Shown here one piece after another: positions 23,085 to 31,594 of a stretch of 40,520 bases of DNA. The stretch's first letter is position 1; every line of letters begins with the position of its first letter. The stretch is from Pararhodobacter zhoushanensis (GTDB lineage Bacteria > Pseudomonadota > Alphaproteobacteria > Rhodobacterales > Rhodobacteraceae), in contig NZ_REEZ01000019.1 of assembly GCF_003990445.1 (NCBI RefSeq), positions 1 through 40,520 on the forward strand, in the 5' to 3' direction. The position numbers and the translations under genes are program-made. The notes under the pieces are model-generated. The model saw only the letters and a list, made by a program, of their open reading frames with translations, was not told the origin of the DNA and did not search any database.

Positions 23085-23474
23085 ATGAGCGTTACGCGTA
23101 GCAAGCGCCAAGAGGACGCGCGGTTTCGCGTTCTGCGCCTTTTGCAGCAGAACCCGGAATTGTCCCAGCGCGCTCTGGCCGAGGCCGCGGGGATCAGCGT
23201 CGGCGGTGTGCATTACGTTCTCAACGCTCTGATCGAGACCGGGCTGGTCAAACTGGGCAATTTCACCGCCGCCGACGACAAGCGGCGCTACGCATATATC
23301 CTGACACCGAGCGGACTGGCCGAGAAAGCCCGGCTGGGGCGGCGGTTTCTGGCGCGCAAGATCCGCGAATACGAGGCGCTGCGGGACGAGATCGACACGC
23401 TCTCGACCGAGCTTCAGGGATCCGACGTCCCGGCGCAGGCGCTGGCTTCGGGATTTGGCAGAAGCTCGGGCTGA
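23085..23474 (+). CDS. MarR-family EPS-associated transcriptional regulator
   Basis: A 129-residue winged-helix regulator of the EPS-associated MarR type (TIGR04176-like). The DNA-binding core is RFRVLRLLQQNPELSQRALA, then EAAGISVGGVHYVLNALIET, then GLVKLGNFTAADDKRRYAYI with LTPSGLAEKARL. It ends with a helical, probably coiled-coil, dimer segment (KIREYEALRDEIDTLSTELQ). The start at 23085 was chosen because homologues begin close to the winged helix; an upstream start at 23052 would add 11 residues. As first gene of the EPS cluster it likely controls the operon that follows; a candidate operator is at 22974-22993. Confidence 0.82.
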   Translation: MSVTRSKRQEDARFRVLRLLQQNPELSQRALAEAAGISVGGVHYVLNALIETGLVKLGNFTAADDKRRYAYILTPSGLAEKARLGRRFLARKIREYEALRDEIDTLSTELQGSDVPAQALASGFGRSSG

Positions 23475-23553
23475 TCCGGCGGCGGGCCGCGCGGCGACCC
23501 TTTTCAAACAGAGAGTGCGACCCTGTTCAGGATTGCAGGCAAGGAAGTATCCG

Positions 23554-24474
23554 ATGTCATACGCTGACACCCAGAACGCGCCCGGCGATGCCTCTGAGGC
23601 CGTGCAGAATCCCGACCGCGGCCTGCCCGCTGTCCCCGAGGGCACGCCGCATTTTCTGATCGTGGGCGCCTGCAAGGCGGGAACGACCACGCTTTATGAC
23701 GATCTGGCCCTGCATCCTGACAGCTTCATGCCGGCCGACAAGGAACCTGACATCCTGCATCGCGGCCAGGATCCGGATGAGGTCCTGACCATGTGGCGCC
23801 GGCATTTCCGGGGCGCGCCGCAGGGCGCCCTGCGGGGTGAGGGCTCGACATATTACACCATGACCCCCGACCGGGCGGATGTCTCCGGGCTGGCGCGTCG
23901 CGTCCTGGGGCCTGAGGCGCGGATCATCTACATCATGCGCCATCCGTTGCGCCGTATCGAAAGCCACCTCGGCCATGACCATATCGCCGGGCGGGTCGCG
24001 GCAGAAGATTTCGACCGCGCGGCCCTGGAAGAGACGCGCTATGTTGCGTGGAGCGATTATGCGCGTCAGATGGCGCCCTGGATCGAGGCCTTCGGCCGCG
24101 AGAACGTCCTGCCGGTGATCTTCGAGCGCTTCGTTTCCGAACGCCACAGCACCGCGCGCGCGGTTGCCTCGTTCATCGGACTGGATCCTGACCGCCTGCC
24201 CGCGCGCAGCGGGGTGTCGAATGCGCGCGACAGCATGCGCGTTCCCAAAGGCAAGATGCTCTCCCGGCTTCTGAATTCGACCACGTACCGCCAGCGGCTG
24301 CGCGGTCTGGTGCCCGATGGCATGCGCCAGGTGCTGCGTCAGGCCGTGTCGCGGCGGGCTGGCGCCCCGGTGGAGGTTGCCCTGGAAGAGGAAACCCTGG
24401 CCGAGCTCAGGCTCCGCCTGTCCCATGTCCCCGGGGCGCTTCGCGCGCTCGGGATCACCCCGGGCGACTGGTAA
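23554..24474 (+). CDS. Sulfotransferase (heparan-sulfotransferase-like)
   Basis: A 306-residue PAPS-dependent sulfotransferase. The PAPS loop is FLIVGACKAGTTTLYDDLAL (about 31-50), the 3'-phosphate region is ARIIYIMRHPLRRIESHLGH (about 124-143), and LPVIFERFVSERHSTARAV occurs further on. ATG 23554 with AAGGAAG upstream was chosen over an earlier in-frame start at 23455, which overlaps the regulator and lacks a ribosome-binding site. It lies 79 bp after the regulator and 4 bp before the flippase, which suggests that the polymer made by this cluster is sulfated in the cytoplasm before export. Confidence 0.82.
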   Translation: MSYADTQNAPGDASEAVQNPDRGLPAVPEGTPHFLIVGACKAGTTTLYDDLALHPDSFMPADKEPDILHRGQDPDEVLTMWRRHFRGAPQGALRGEGSTYYTMTPDRADVSGLARRVLGPEARIIYIMRHPLRRIESHLGHDHIAGRVAAEDFDRAALEETRYVAWSDYARQMAPWIEAFGRENVLPVIFERFVSERHSTARAVASFIGLDPDRLPARSGVSNARDSMRVPKGKMLSRLLNSTTYRQRLRGLVPDGMRQVLRQAVSRRAGAPVEVALEEETLAELRLRLSHVPGALRALGITPGDW

Positions 24475-24478
24475 CGCA

Positions 24479-25768
24479 ATGACCAAACGCGGGTTCATCG
24501 CCCTGTTTGTCGCGCGCGGCGGCATCGTCGGGGTCAATGTCCTGTCTCTGCTGGTGGTTGCGGCCGTCATGGAGCCGGCGGCCTTCGGGTCCTTTGTCTA
24601 TCTGTGGTCCCTGACCCTGTTCCTCGCCGCGCTGGCGGGTATGGGGAGCCCGGCCTATCTGTTGCGCGAGACCTCGGCGCGGCAGGGCGACCCGCAGCGC
24701 GGACTCTCGCGCCTTGAGGCGGTGAAAGTGGCCCTGATCCTGCCGCTCGGCATGCTGGCGGTGTTGTGTCTCGCCGCGGTCCTGCTGCCCGAGGCGGCCC
24801 TGCGCGCTCTGGGCCAAGGCCCTCTGGACATGGGCGAGGTGCTTCCGGTCGGACTGGCCGCGCTTGTCGTGATGGTGCTCACGCATGCCGCGACACCGTT
24901 CCGGCTGGACGGACGGGAAACCTTGTCGATGGCGCTGCGTGACGGCGCGCCGCAAAGCCTGATCATGCTGGCCGTGCTGATCGGCCAACTGGTCGGCCTG
25001 CAGGACGCCCATGTCGCGCTTTTGCTGTTTGCCGCCCTGGGCCTGATGCTGGTTGCTGGGCTTTATGCCCTCATCCGCATCAGGACACCGCTATGGCGCG
25101 ACGGCCCCGGCCTGCCGCGGGGCGGACAACCCAGCTTCTGGGGCAGTTCCGTTCTGGGCGCGACCGTGTCGCAGGTCGATATTCTGCTCGGCGGGCTGGT
25201 GCTCGGGCCCGTGGCACTGGGCCATTATCAGATCCTGAAGCGGATCGCGAACCTGACGGCCCAGCCGCAGGTCATTGCCAACTGGTCCGTGCTGGTGCGC
25301 ATCGGCAGGTCGCATGCTCAGGGGAAGCTTGCGGATGTGCAGCAGGCCTGTCGTCAGGGGCTGAAGCTCGCCTTCTTCCCGGGGATCGGCCTTTTGCTGA
25401 TTCTCGTCGCCCTGCTTCCGCTGGCGCTGGGGTTCTATGACATCGAAAACTCGGCCGAAACCTGGACGATCTTCGGGTTGCTGGCGCTTGGCAGCCTCGC
25501 GAATGTCGCCTTCGGCGTGAATTTCACCGTGGCGGCGCAAAGCGGGCTGGAAAAATTCTCGCTGGGGGCACGGGTTGTCAGTCTCGGGCTGATGGCGGGC
25601 GGAATCCTGCTTCAGGGTGACGCTATGACCAGCCAGGGTCTGGCGCTGTCGGTGCTGGTTGCCGTGGCCGTGTCGAACCTGTTGCTGTCCTGTCTGATCT
25701 GGCGAAGACTGGGGGTCGATACCACGCTTCTCAGCCTGCTCCCCGGCAGGAAGGGGCGGAGTGAATGA
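24479..25768 (+). CDS. Wzx-like polysaccharide flippase
   Basis: A 429-residue hydrophobic protein with many membrane segments spread along its length, as in the oligosaccharide flippase family. The N-terminus (KRGFIALFVARGGIVGVNVL) and segments such as GSFVYLWSLTLFLAALAGMG fit Wzx proteins. The likely role is moving lipid-linked repeat units across the inner membrane. ATG 24479 was chosen: it follows the sulfotransferase stop by 4 bp, whereas the longer frame lies inside that gene. It overlaps the next gene by four bases (ATGA). Assignment is by hydrophobic pattern and context, as these proteins have few fixed motifs. Confidence 0.75.
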   Translation: MTKRGFIALFVARGGIVGVNVLSLLVVAAVMEPAAFGSFVYLWSLTLFLAALAGMGSPAYLLRETSARQGDPQRGLSRLEAVKVALILPLGMLAVLCLAAVLLPEAALRALGQGPLDMGEVLPVGLAALVVMVLTHAATPFRLDGRETLSMALRDGAPQSLIMLAVLIGQLVGLQDAHVALLLFAALGLMLVAGLYALIRIRTPLWRDGPGLPRGGQPSFWGSSVLGATVSQVDILLGGLVLGPVALGHYQILKRIANLTAQPQVIANWSVLVRIGRSHAQGKLADVQQACRQGLKLAFFPGIGLLLILVALLPLALGFYDIENSAETWTIFGLLALGSLANVAFGVNFTVAAQSGLEKFSLGARVVSLGLMAGGILLQGDAMTSQGLALSVLVAVAVSNLLLSCLIWRRLGVDTTLLSLLPGRKGRSE

Positions 25769-27153
25769 TCCCCATCCTGTTCATTTCCTCGGTCGTGTCC
25801 GTTGCCATCCCGCTGTTGCTGGCGCGTCGTTACGGCAGCGTGCCGCTCGTCTCGCCGCTTCATATCCTTGGCTATCTCGTCTTTTTCGGAATGTTCCTGA
25901 AGACCATTTACCTTGGTGTTTTCGACGGCGAGATGTTTTTCCAGCTCTACATCGACGACCCATGGGCGGTGATCGAGGGGTATCTGTTCGTCACAGGCTT
26001 CGTGCTGATGATCTGCCTTGGTTATGTGGTGTCGATCCGCAAGGTCTGGCGCATGCGAGACGACGCGCTGGTGGCGGGGGTGGTGTCACAGGTGCGCTAT
26101 CCCCGGGTTCTGATGCTGGTCGGGGTTGCGACGGCGCTGGCGGTGATCGGCTCGATGATGGCGGCGCGTGGCCTCGGGGGGGTGGCGACCGCCTTCGATA
26201 CCGAGACGCTCGAGACCATGAGTTCGTCGCGGGTGGTGCGTATCGAAGGGGTCGAGGGATTTGGGGCGACCGGCGCGATTTCGCGCGCGCTCCTGTTCAT
26301 CCCGACGCTGGCCCTCATGGTGTTCATCACGCGACACACGCTGCTTCGGCGGGATCTTCTGATCATGCTCGCCTTGCTGGCGCAGGAGTTTTTTCTGACC
26401 ATTCTCGAAGGGAAACGTTTCGAACTGGTCAACATCCTGGCGCTGTTCGTGTTCGTCTCGGTCATGATGGGGCGGCGTTTTTCGCCGGCCAGCATCTTCA
26501 AGGCGGCGGGCGGGGTCGCTCTGGTTCTGGCGCTGTTCGTGACGATGACCAACCTGCGCAACACTCACTCGCAGGCGCAGACCGCAAGCGCGACCGAGAC
26601 ACTGACCAACCAGATCTTCGGCTCGACCTATTTTCTCGATGTCAACGTACCCATCCTGATCATCGCCTTGTCGCGGCCGGATGACCGGTTCTGGGGGGAA
26701 AGTTATACCTACTGGACCTTTGCCTGGGTCCCCCGGGCATTGTGGCCGGACAAGCCGGTCGTCACCCTAGGGCCCTATGTCAAGCAGGAGGTTCTCGGCA
26801 TCCGCAACACGGTGGGGGGCGTCAATCCGACAGGGCCCGGGGAAGCCTTTCTCAACTTCGGCTGGCTGGGCATGCTGGTGGGGTTTGGCCTTGGCGCTCT
26901 CTACCGGGCGATCGAGTATCTGACCCTCTCGCCGGGTGGCCTGCGGCGGCGCTACGGGTTCTGGATGTACCCTATCGTTGCCTATCCCTTTATCACGGCA
27001 ACCATGCAGTCATCCTTCGCCGCAGCCCTGACGACGAGCCTGTTCAAGGCCCTCCTGATGATCCTTGTCCTGAAGCTGTTCTCCCTTCGATTCCGGCTGG
27101 GTCCGGCCACAGACCGCGTCACACGGCCAACGCCGGCCAACCGGCCCGCTTAA
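25765..27153 (+). CDS. Wzy-like oligosaccharide repeat-unit polymerase
   Basis: A 462-residue integral membrane protein with about ten hydrophobic segments, beginning MIPILFISSVVSVAIPLLLA. A large hydrophilic portion (about residues 255-355) precedes the last membrane segments and contains STYFLDVNVPILIIALSRPD and WVPRALWPDKPV, reminiscent of the periplasmic loop of O-antigen polymerases. It sits between the flippase (4-bp overlap) and an acyltransferase. Together with the flippase it defines a Wzx/Wzy-type pathway. No polymerase chain-length regulator is visible in the window. Confidence 0.7.
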   Translation: MIPILFISSVVSVAIPLLLARRYGSVPLVSPLHILGYLVFFGMFLKTIYLGVFDGEMFFQLYIDDPWAVIEGYLFVTGFVLMICLGYVVSIRKVWRMRDDALVAGVVSQVRYPRVLMLVGVATALAVIGSMMAARGLGGVATAFDTETLETMSSSRVVRIEGVEGFGATGAISRALLFIPTLALMVFITRHTLLRRDLLIMLALLAQEFFLTILEGKRFELVNILALFVFVSVMMGRRFSPASIFKAAGGVALVLALFVTMTNLRNTHSQAQTASATETLTNQIFGSTYFLDVNVPILIIALSRPDDRFWGESYTYWTFAWVPRALWPDKPVVTLGPYVKQEVLGIRNTVGGVNPTGPGEAFLNFGWLGMLVGFGLGALYRAIEYLTLSPGGLRRRYGFWMYPIVAYPFITATMQSSFAAALTTSLFKALLMILVLKLFSLRFRLGPATDRVTRPTPANRPA

Positions 27154-27165
27154 AGGAAGCCCCTG

Positions 27166-27768
27166 ATGAAACTGCAGAAACTTGGCAGCCCCTGGCTTGC
27201 CGGGCCGAGACTGGTGCGTGCGGTCCTCCGCCGTGCGGCGACGTTCTTTGCGACGATGCTGCACCGGGCGACGCTCGGCTCTCTGGGGGCTAATTCGCGG
27301 CTCCATGCCGGCGTGACCTTCACGCAGCCCGGGCGTGTGCATATCGGCTCGGACAGCCTGATCTGGGGGGGCGTGACCGCCAGTGCCGATGGCGCGGCGC
27401 GCGGGATCGAGATCGGCGACAGGGTGCAGATCAACCGGCGCGTATCGCTCGACATGACCGGCAAGCTGGTGATCGGGGCGGATACGCTGATCTCGGAAGA
27501 CAGTATTCTCTATACGCATGATCACGGCCTGGATCCGAAGTCGCTGCCGACCGCGCGTGACAAGATCATCGGCGAGCGGGTCTGGATCGGCGCGCGCGTC
27601 ATCGTCCTGCCGCAGTGCCATGCGATCGGCGAGGGGGCTGTGATCGGCGCCGGATCCGTCGTCACCCGCGACATTCCCGCTGGCGCGATTGCCGCGGGCG
27701 CGCCGGCGCGGATCGTCGGATGGCGGCCGGGCTTCGGGCCGGCGCGGCAGAGCGAGGGGACGGCATGA
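27166..27768 (+). CDS. Hexapeptide-repeat acyltransferase
   Basis: A 200-residue left-handed beta-helix acyltransferase. Hexapeptide repeats run from about residue 50 to 190: VHIGSDSLIWGGVTASADGA, IEIGDRVQINRRVSLDMTGK, IIGERVWIGARVIVLPQCHA and IGEGAVIGAGSVVTRDIPAG. The probable catalytic His is in YTHDHGLDP. The final segment AIAAGAPARIVGWRPG is typical of sugar O-acetyltransferases. ATG 27166 follows the polymerase by 12 bp, and the stop overlaps the next gene by four bases. It probably acetylates a sugar of the repeat unit. Acyl donor and position cannot be told. Confidence 0.82.
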   Translation: MKLQKLGSPWLAGPRLVRAVLRRAATFFATMLHRATLGSLGANSRLHAGVTFTQPGRVHIGSDSLIWGGVTASADGAARGIEIGDRVQINRRVSLDMTGKLVIGADTLISEDSILYTHDHGLDPKSLPTARDKIIGERVWIGARVIVLPQCHAIGEGAVIGAGSVVTRDIPAGAIAAGAPARIVGWRPGFGPARQSEGTA

Positions 27769-28934
27769 CCCTGTCTTCCCCTCTGCCGCAGGGCGAAGAC
27801 CTGCGCATCGCGCATACCCTGTCGTCCATCGAGAACAAATCGGCAGGCCCCTCGCACAGCGTGCCGGGTCTGGCCTATGCTCAGGCGGCCCTCGGGGCCA
27901 CGGTTTCCCTGCATTCGCTCGGCGGGCAGCCGGAACACGCCGCGGCCGGCCTGCAGGACCATCGCTACCGGCGCGATTTCGCGACCGTGCCGGGATTGCG
28001 CCGGATGGGTCTGTCCCGGCAGATGCAGCAGGCGATCCGCGGAGGCCGGCATGAGTCCGACGTGATCCACACCCATGGCCTGTGGCTGATGGCGAACGGC
28101 TGGTTTGCGCCGCAGACCCCGTTTGTGATCTCGCCGCGGGGCATGCTGTCCGAGGTGGCCCTGGGTTTCTCGCCGATGCGCAAACGCCTGATGCGCTGGA
28201 TCTCGCAGGATGCGGCCTTTGCGGCGGCGGGGATGTTCCATGCCACGGCCGAGATCGAGCGGAGCGATATCCGCGCCTATGGCCTGCGCCAGCCGGTGGC
28301 GATCATCCCCAACGGGATTGACCTGCCCGAACTGCAACCAGCCCCGGACGCGGGCACCCCGCGCCGAGTGGTCACCCTGGGCCGCGTGCATCCCAAGAAG
28401 GGGCTCGACCTGCTTCTGGGCGCCTGGAGCCGGGTCGAGGCCGCGCATCCCGGCTGGCAGCTGGAAATCATCGGCCCCGATCAGGCCGGTCACCGGGCTG
28501 AACTCGAGGCGCTGGCCGCGCAACTGGGTCTCAAGCGCGTCACCTTCTTCGGGCCGAAATACGGCGCGGACAAGCTGCTCGCCATGGGGCAGGCCGATCT
28601 GTTCATTCTGCCCTCGCGCAGCGAGAACTTCGCGATGACCGTGGCCGAGAGCCTGGCGCTGGCGGTTCCGGTGATCGCCACCCGCGGCACGCCCTGGCCG
28701 GGTCTTGTCGAGAAGGATTGTGGCTGGTGGGTCGAGAGCACGGCAGAGGCGCTTGGCGGTGCCCTGTCGCAGGCCCTGGCGCTGCCGCCCGAGGTGCGGG
28801 CCGGGATGGGCGCGCGCGGCCGGGTTTGGATGAAAGACGAATTCTCCTGGGCGAGGATCGCACAGATGTCGATCGAGGCCTATCGCTGGCTGCTCAAGCG
28901 CGGCGACCAGCCGGATTTCGTGCATCTCGACTGA
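27765..28934 (+). CDS. Glycosyltransferase, GT4 family
   Basis: A 389-residue GT-B fold glycosyltransferase. The N-terminal acceptor domain contains HTLSSIENKSAGPSHSVPGL and SDVIHTHGLWLMANGWFAP. The C-terminal nucleotide-sugar domain has RRVVTLGRVHPKKGLDLLLG (about 205-225), FFGPKYGADKLLAM, and SRSENFAMTVAESLALAVPV with the EX7E motif (about 285-304). The start ATG 27765 overlaps the acyltransferase stop (ATGA), chosen over a longer frame inside that gene. It likely adds one retaining-linked sugar to the lipid-linked repeat unit in the cytoplasm. Donor unknown. Confidence 0.87.
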   Translation: MTLSSPLPQGEDLRIAHTLSSIENKSAGPSHSVPGLAYAQAALGATVSLHSLGGQPEHAAAGLQDHRYRRDFATVPGLRRMGLSRQMQQAIRGGRHESDVIHTHGLWLMANGWFAPQTPFVISPRGMLSEVALGFSPMRKRLMRWISQDAAFAAAGMFHATAEIERSDIRAYGLRQPVAIIPNGIDLPELQPAPDAGTPRRVVTLGRVHPKKGLDLLLGAWSRVEAAHPGWQLEIIGPDQAGHRAELEALAAQLGLKRVTFFGPKYGADKLLAMGQADLFILPSRSENFAMTVAESLALAVPVIATRGTPWPGLVEKDCGWWVESTAEALGGALSQALALPPEVRAGMGARGRVWMKDEFSWARIAQMSIEAYRWLLKRGDQPDFVHLD

Positions 28935-29009
28935 CCCGCCTTTCCGGCGTCGGGCGCGCCGGCGCGCTCACACCCTGTTCCGGGCTCTGCCCGGTCTTGC
29001 TCCGACGGG

Positions 29010-30206
29010 ATGAAGATCATGAAAATCGGACTGCTGACCTATCATTTCAGCGACAATTACGGTGCGCTGTTCCAGGCCTTTGCCCTGCGGCGCTGGCTGC
29101 AGGAGCGCGGCGCCGAGGCAGAATTCGTCAATTACCATCCGCCTTATGTGGAAGAGGGCGGGCCGCTGGACCGGCCCTGGAAACTGTCGCTTTGGCGCAA
29201 GAATGCCACGATCCTTTACATGAAGCAGGCCCATCTCCGGCACCGGTTCTTTGGCGACAAGCGGCAGACGGCAGCCTTTGACCGGTTCCGCGCCGAGCAT
29301 CTCGGCGTCAGCGGCCCGCGGCTGCGTCAGCCCGAAGATCTGCGCCCGCTGATGGCCGGTTATGACATGCTCGTCTGTGGCTCTGACCAGATCTGGAATC
29401 CGTCCATTCAGCGCGGGCTGGATCCGGTGTATTTTCTGGACATTCCCGGCAGCGACGGCCTGCGCAAGGCCGCCTATGCCCCGAGCTTCGGGCGCAGCAC
29501 GATCGAACCGGGGTATCGCGCCGAACTGGGGCGGCTTCTGGGCGGGCTGGACGCGATCTCGGTCCGCGAAAGCAGCGGGCTCGACATCCTCGAGAGTGCC
29601 GGTCTGCCGCGCGATCGCGCGCTGGTCGTGCCGGACCCGACCATCCTGCTGGGGCGCTTCGACAGCTTGCTGTCCTCCGGCAATGCGCCCGACAACAGCG
29701 TGTTCTGCTACGCCCTGCGGACCGACGAGGGGATCCGCGAGGTCGCCGAAGAGGCCGCCCGCCTCACCGGGGGGGCGCTCTACGCGCCGCGCAATCCGCA
29801 CCAGCGCTGGCGCGACATCGGCCAGGGCGTCATTCCGGGCCCGCGCGAGTGGCTGGACATGCTGGCGCGCGCCGGGATGGTCGTGTCGAACTCCTTCCAT
29901 GGCGTCGCGCTGAGCGTGGTGATGAACAAGCCCTTCGTCGCGGTGTCCCTGCCGGGCAAACGGGCCGGCATGAACGCCCGTGTGCAGAATCTGCTGACGC
30001 TCGCCGGGCTGACAGACCGCATCGTCGAGACCGCCGATCCGGCCCGGGTCCGCGAACTGGCCCGGACGCCGGTCGACTGGGTGCAGGTGAACGCCCGGCT
30101 CGCGGCGGTCCGCGCGACGGCGGAAGCGTATCTCGACGCGAATATCGAGGCGGCCCGCAATCAGACGGACCGCGCTTCGGGACTTAAAGAGAGGGTTTTG
30201 AATTGA
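29010..30206 (+). CDS. Polysaccharide pyruvyl transferase
   Basis: A 398-residue member of the polysaccharide pyruvyl transferase family (PF04230 type), which forms pyruvate ketals on sugars from phosphoenolpyruvate. Diagnostic segments are KIGLLTYHFSDNYGALFQAF at the N-terminus, MLVCGSDQIWNPSIQ (about 118-132), KAAYAPSFGRSTIEPGYRAE, DAISVRESSGLDILE, LVVPDPTILLG, and MVVSNSFHGVALSVVMNKPF (about 290-310). ATG 29010 is used; ATG 29019 is possible. It follows the GT4 gene by 75 bp and overlaps the next gene by four bases (TTGA). Pyruvyl groups would add negative charge to the exopolysaccharide. Confidence 0.87.
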   Translation: MKIMKIGLLTYHFSDNYGALFQAFALRRWLQERGAEAEFVNYHPPYVEEGGPLDRPWKLSLWRKNATILYMKQAHLRHRFFGDKRQTAAFDRFRAEHLGVSGPRLRQPEDLRPLMAGYDMLVCGSDQIWNPSIQRGLDPVYFLDIPGSDGLRKAAYAPSFGRSTIEPGYRAELGRLLGGLDAISVRESSGLDILESAGLPRDRALVVPDPTILLGRFDSLLSSGNAPDNSVFCYALRTDEGIREVAEEAARLTGGALYAPRNPHQRWRDIGQGVIPGPREWLDMLARAGMVVSNSFHGVALSVVMNKPFVAVSLPGKRAGMNARVQNLLTLAGLTDRIVETADPARVRELARTPVDWVQVNARLAAVRATAEAYLDANIEAARNQTDRASGLKERVLN

Positions 30207-31594
30207 CCGAGGGTGTCGAACGCGTCCTTGCTTCCGGATTGTGCGTCGGCTGCGGCGGCTGCGCTTTTGCGGCCGGCGGGCGGATGGAACTTGATACGCA
30301 CGGGTTTTTCCAGCCCGTGCTGGACGATGCGGTGGGCGGGGCGAAGGGTCGCGAACTCGACGCGGCCTGTCCTTTTCTGGCCCCCGAGCTGAACGAGGAC
30401 GTTCTGGCAGACCGCCTGCTGCCCGCGACGGCGCACCGCGATCACAAGATCGGAAAATACGACAGTGTGTTCAGCGCCCATGCCGAGGAAGGCGGGTTCC
30501 GCCGCGCCGGCAGTTCGGGCGGCATCGGCTCGTGGCTGGCGGCCGAATTGCTGCGCAAGGGTCTGATAGACGGCGTCATCCACGCCCGGCCTGCGGTCCG
30601 GGACGGGGGCGAGGATCCGTTCTTCCGCTACGGGATCAGCCGCAGCCTCGACGAGATCCGGGAGGCTGCGCATTCGCATTACCATGTGGTCGAGATTTCG
30701 GAGGTGCTGGCAGAGGTCAAGCGCGTCCCGGGGCGCTATCTGTTCATGGGCGTGCCCTGTCTGGTCAAGGCGGCCAACCGGGCCAAGCTGCTGGACCCGG
30801 TTATCGCCGAGCGCCTTGCCTATACGCTTGCCCTGGTCTGTGGCCATTTCAAGAGCGTGCACTGGGCCATGTCGCTGGGTTGGGGCGCAGGTGTCCCGCC
30901 CGAAGACATCAAGGCGATCACCTTTCGCGTCAAATCCGAGAATGTCCCGGCCAAGGCCTATTACTTCGGCATCCGGCAGCGCGGCAACGACGCGGTCAGC
31001 ATCCATGACTCCGCCCCGCTGACGGGGGGGAAATTCAACCTCGGTGCCATGATGCCGGATGCCTGCAATTACTGCGACGACGTGGTCGGAGAAACCGCCG
31101 ACATCACCATCGGCGATGCCTGGCTGCCGCGCTACGCCTTCGACTGGCGCGGCAAGAACATGGTTGTCTCGCGCAATCCCGACCTGACCCGGCTGATCCG
31201 GGCCGCCGCCGAAGAGGGGCGCGTGGTCATCGAGCCGATGACCGCGAAAGAGGCCGCAGAGGCGCAGGCGGGCGGGTTCCGCCAGCGGCGCGAAGGGCTT
31301 GCACACCGGTTGGCACGGGCAAAGGCCAAGAAGCGCTGGGTTCCCGAAAAGCGCGCCCTGCCGGACATGGTCCGTCCGGGACCGTTGCGCGCGCGGATCT
31401 ACAATCTGCGCGAAGAGGTCTCGACCCGGTCGCGCACCGCCTTCCGCGCGGCGCTCGATCGTGGCGATATTGCGATCTATGATCAGGAAATGGCGCGTGT
31501 CTTCAAGCGCTTGCGCCGCCTCGAACTTTCGGCGGCGGCTTTCCGCATCCTGTCTGTCCGCCTGCGCGCGCTGTTCTCGCGGAGGCGGTCGTGA
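30203..31594 (+). CDS. Coenzyme F420 hydrogenase/dehydrogenase beta-subunit-like protein
   Basis: A 463-residue iron-sulfur flavoprotein-like protein related to FrhB/FdhB beta subunits. Near the N-terminus, LCVGCGGCAFAAGG carries ferredoxin-type cysteines; further on are RRAGSSGGIGSWLAAELLRK, FMGVPCLVKAAN, and PDACNYCDDVVGETADITIG with the conserved Cys pair, then DAWLP. Such proteins are regularly paired with pyruvyl transferases in polysaccharide clusters, where their role is not settled and F420 itself need not be involved. The start TTG 30203 overlaps the pyruvyl transferase stop. The C-terminal about 130 residues are basic and helical. The stop overlaps the next gene by four bases. Confidence 0.8.
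   Translation: MTEGVERVLASGLCVGCGGCAFAAGGRMELDTHGFFQPVLDDAVGGAKGRELDAACPFLAPELNEDVLADRLLPATAHRDHKIGKYDSVFSAHAEEGGFRRAGSSGGIGSWLAAELLRKGLIDGVIHARPAVRDGGEDPFFRYGISRSLDEIREAAHSHYHVVEISEVLAEVKRVPGRYLFMGVPCLVKAANRAKLLDPVIAERLAYTLALVCGHFKSVHWAMSLGWGAGVPPEDIKAITFRVKSENVPAKAYYFGIRQRGNDAVSIHDSAPLTGGKFNLGAMMPDACNYCDDVVGETADITIGDAWLPRYAFDWRGKNMVVSRNPDLTRLIRAAAEEGRVVIEPMTAKEAAEAQAGGFRQRREGLAHRLARAKAKKRWVPEKRALPDMVRPGPLRARIYNLREEVSTRSRTAFRAALDRGDIAIYDQEMARVFKRLRRLELSAAAFRILSVRLRALFSRRRS

Noticed and set aside
27522-28925. Long minus-strand open frame (467 codons)
   Set aside because: It is antisense to the acyltransferase and GT4 genes, which have clear motifs and overlaps. High-GC coding DNA often leaves the opposite strand open, and the translation is Arg/Gly/Pro-rich with no motif.
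30161-31306. Minus-strand open frame of 381 codons
   Set aside because: Antisense shadow of the F420-dehydrogenase beta-like gene.
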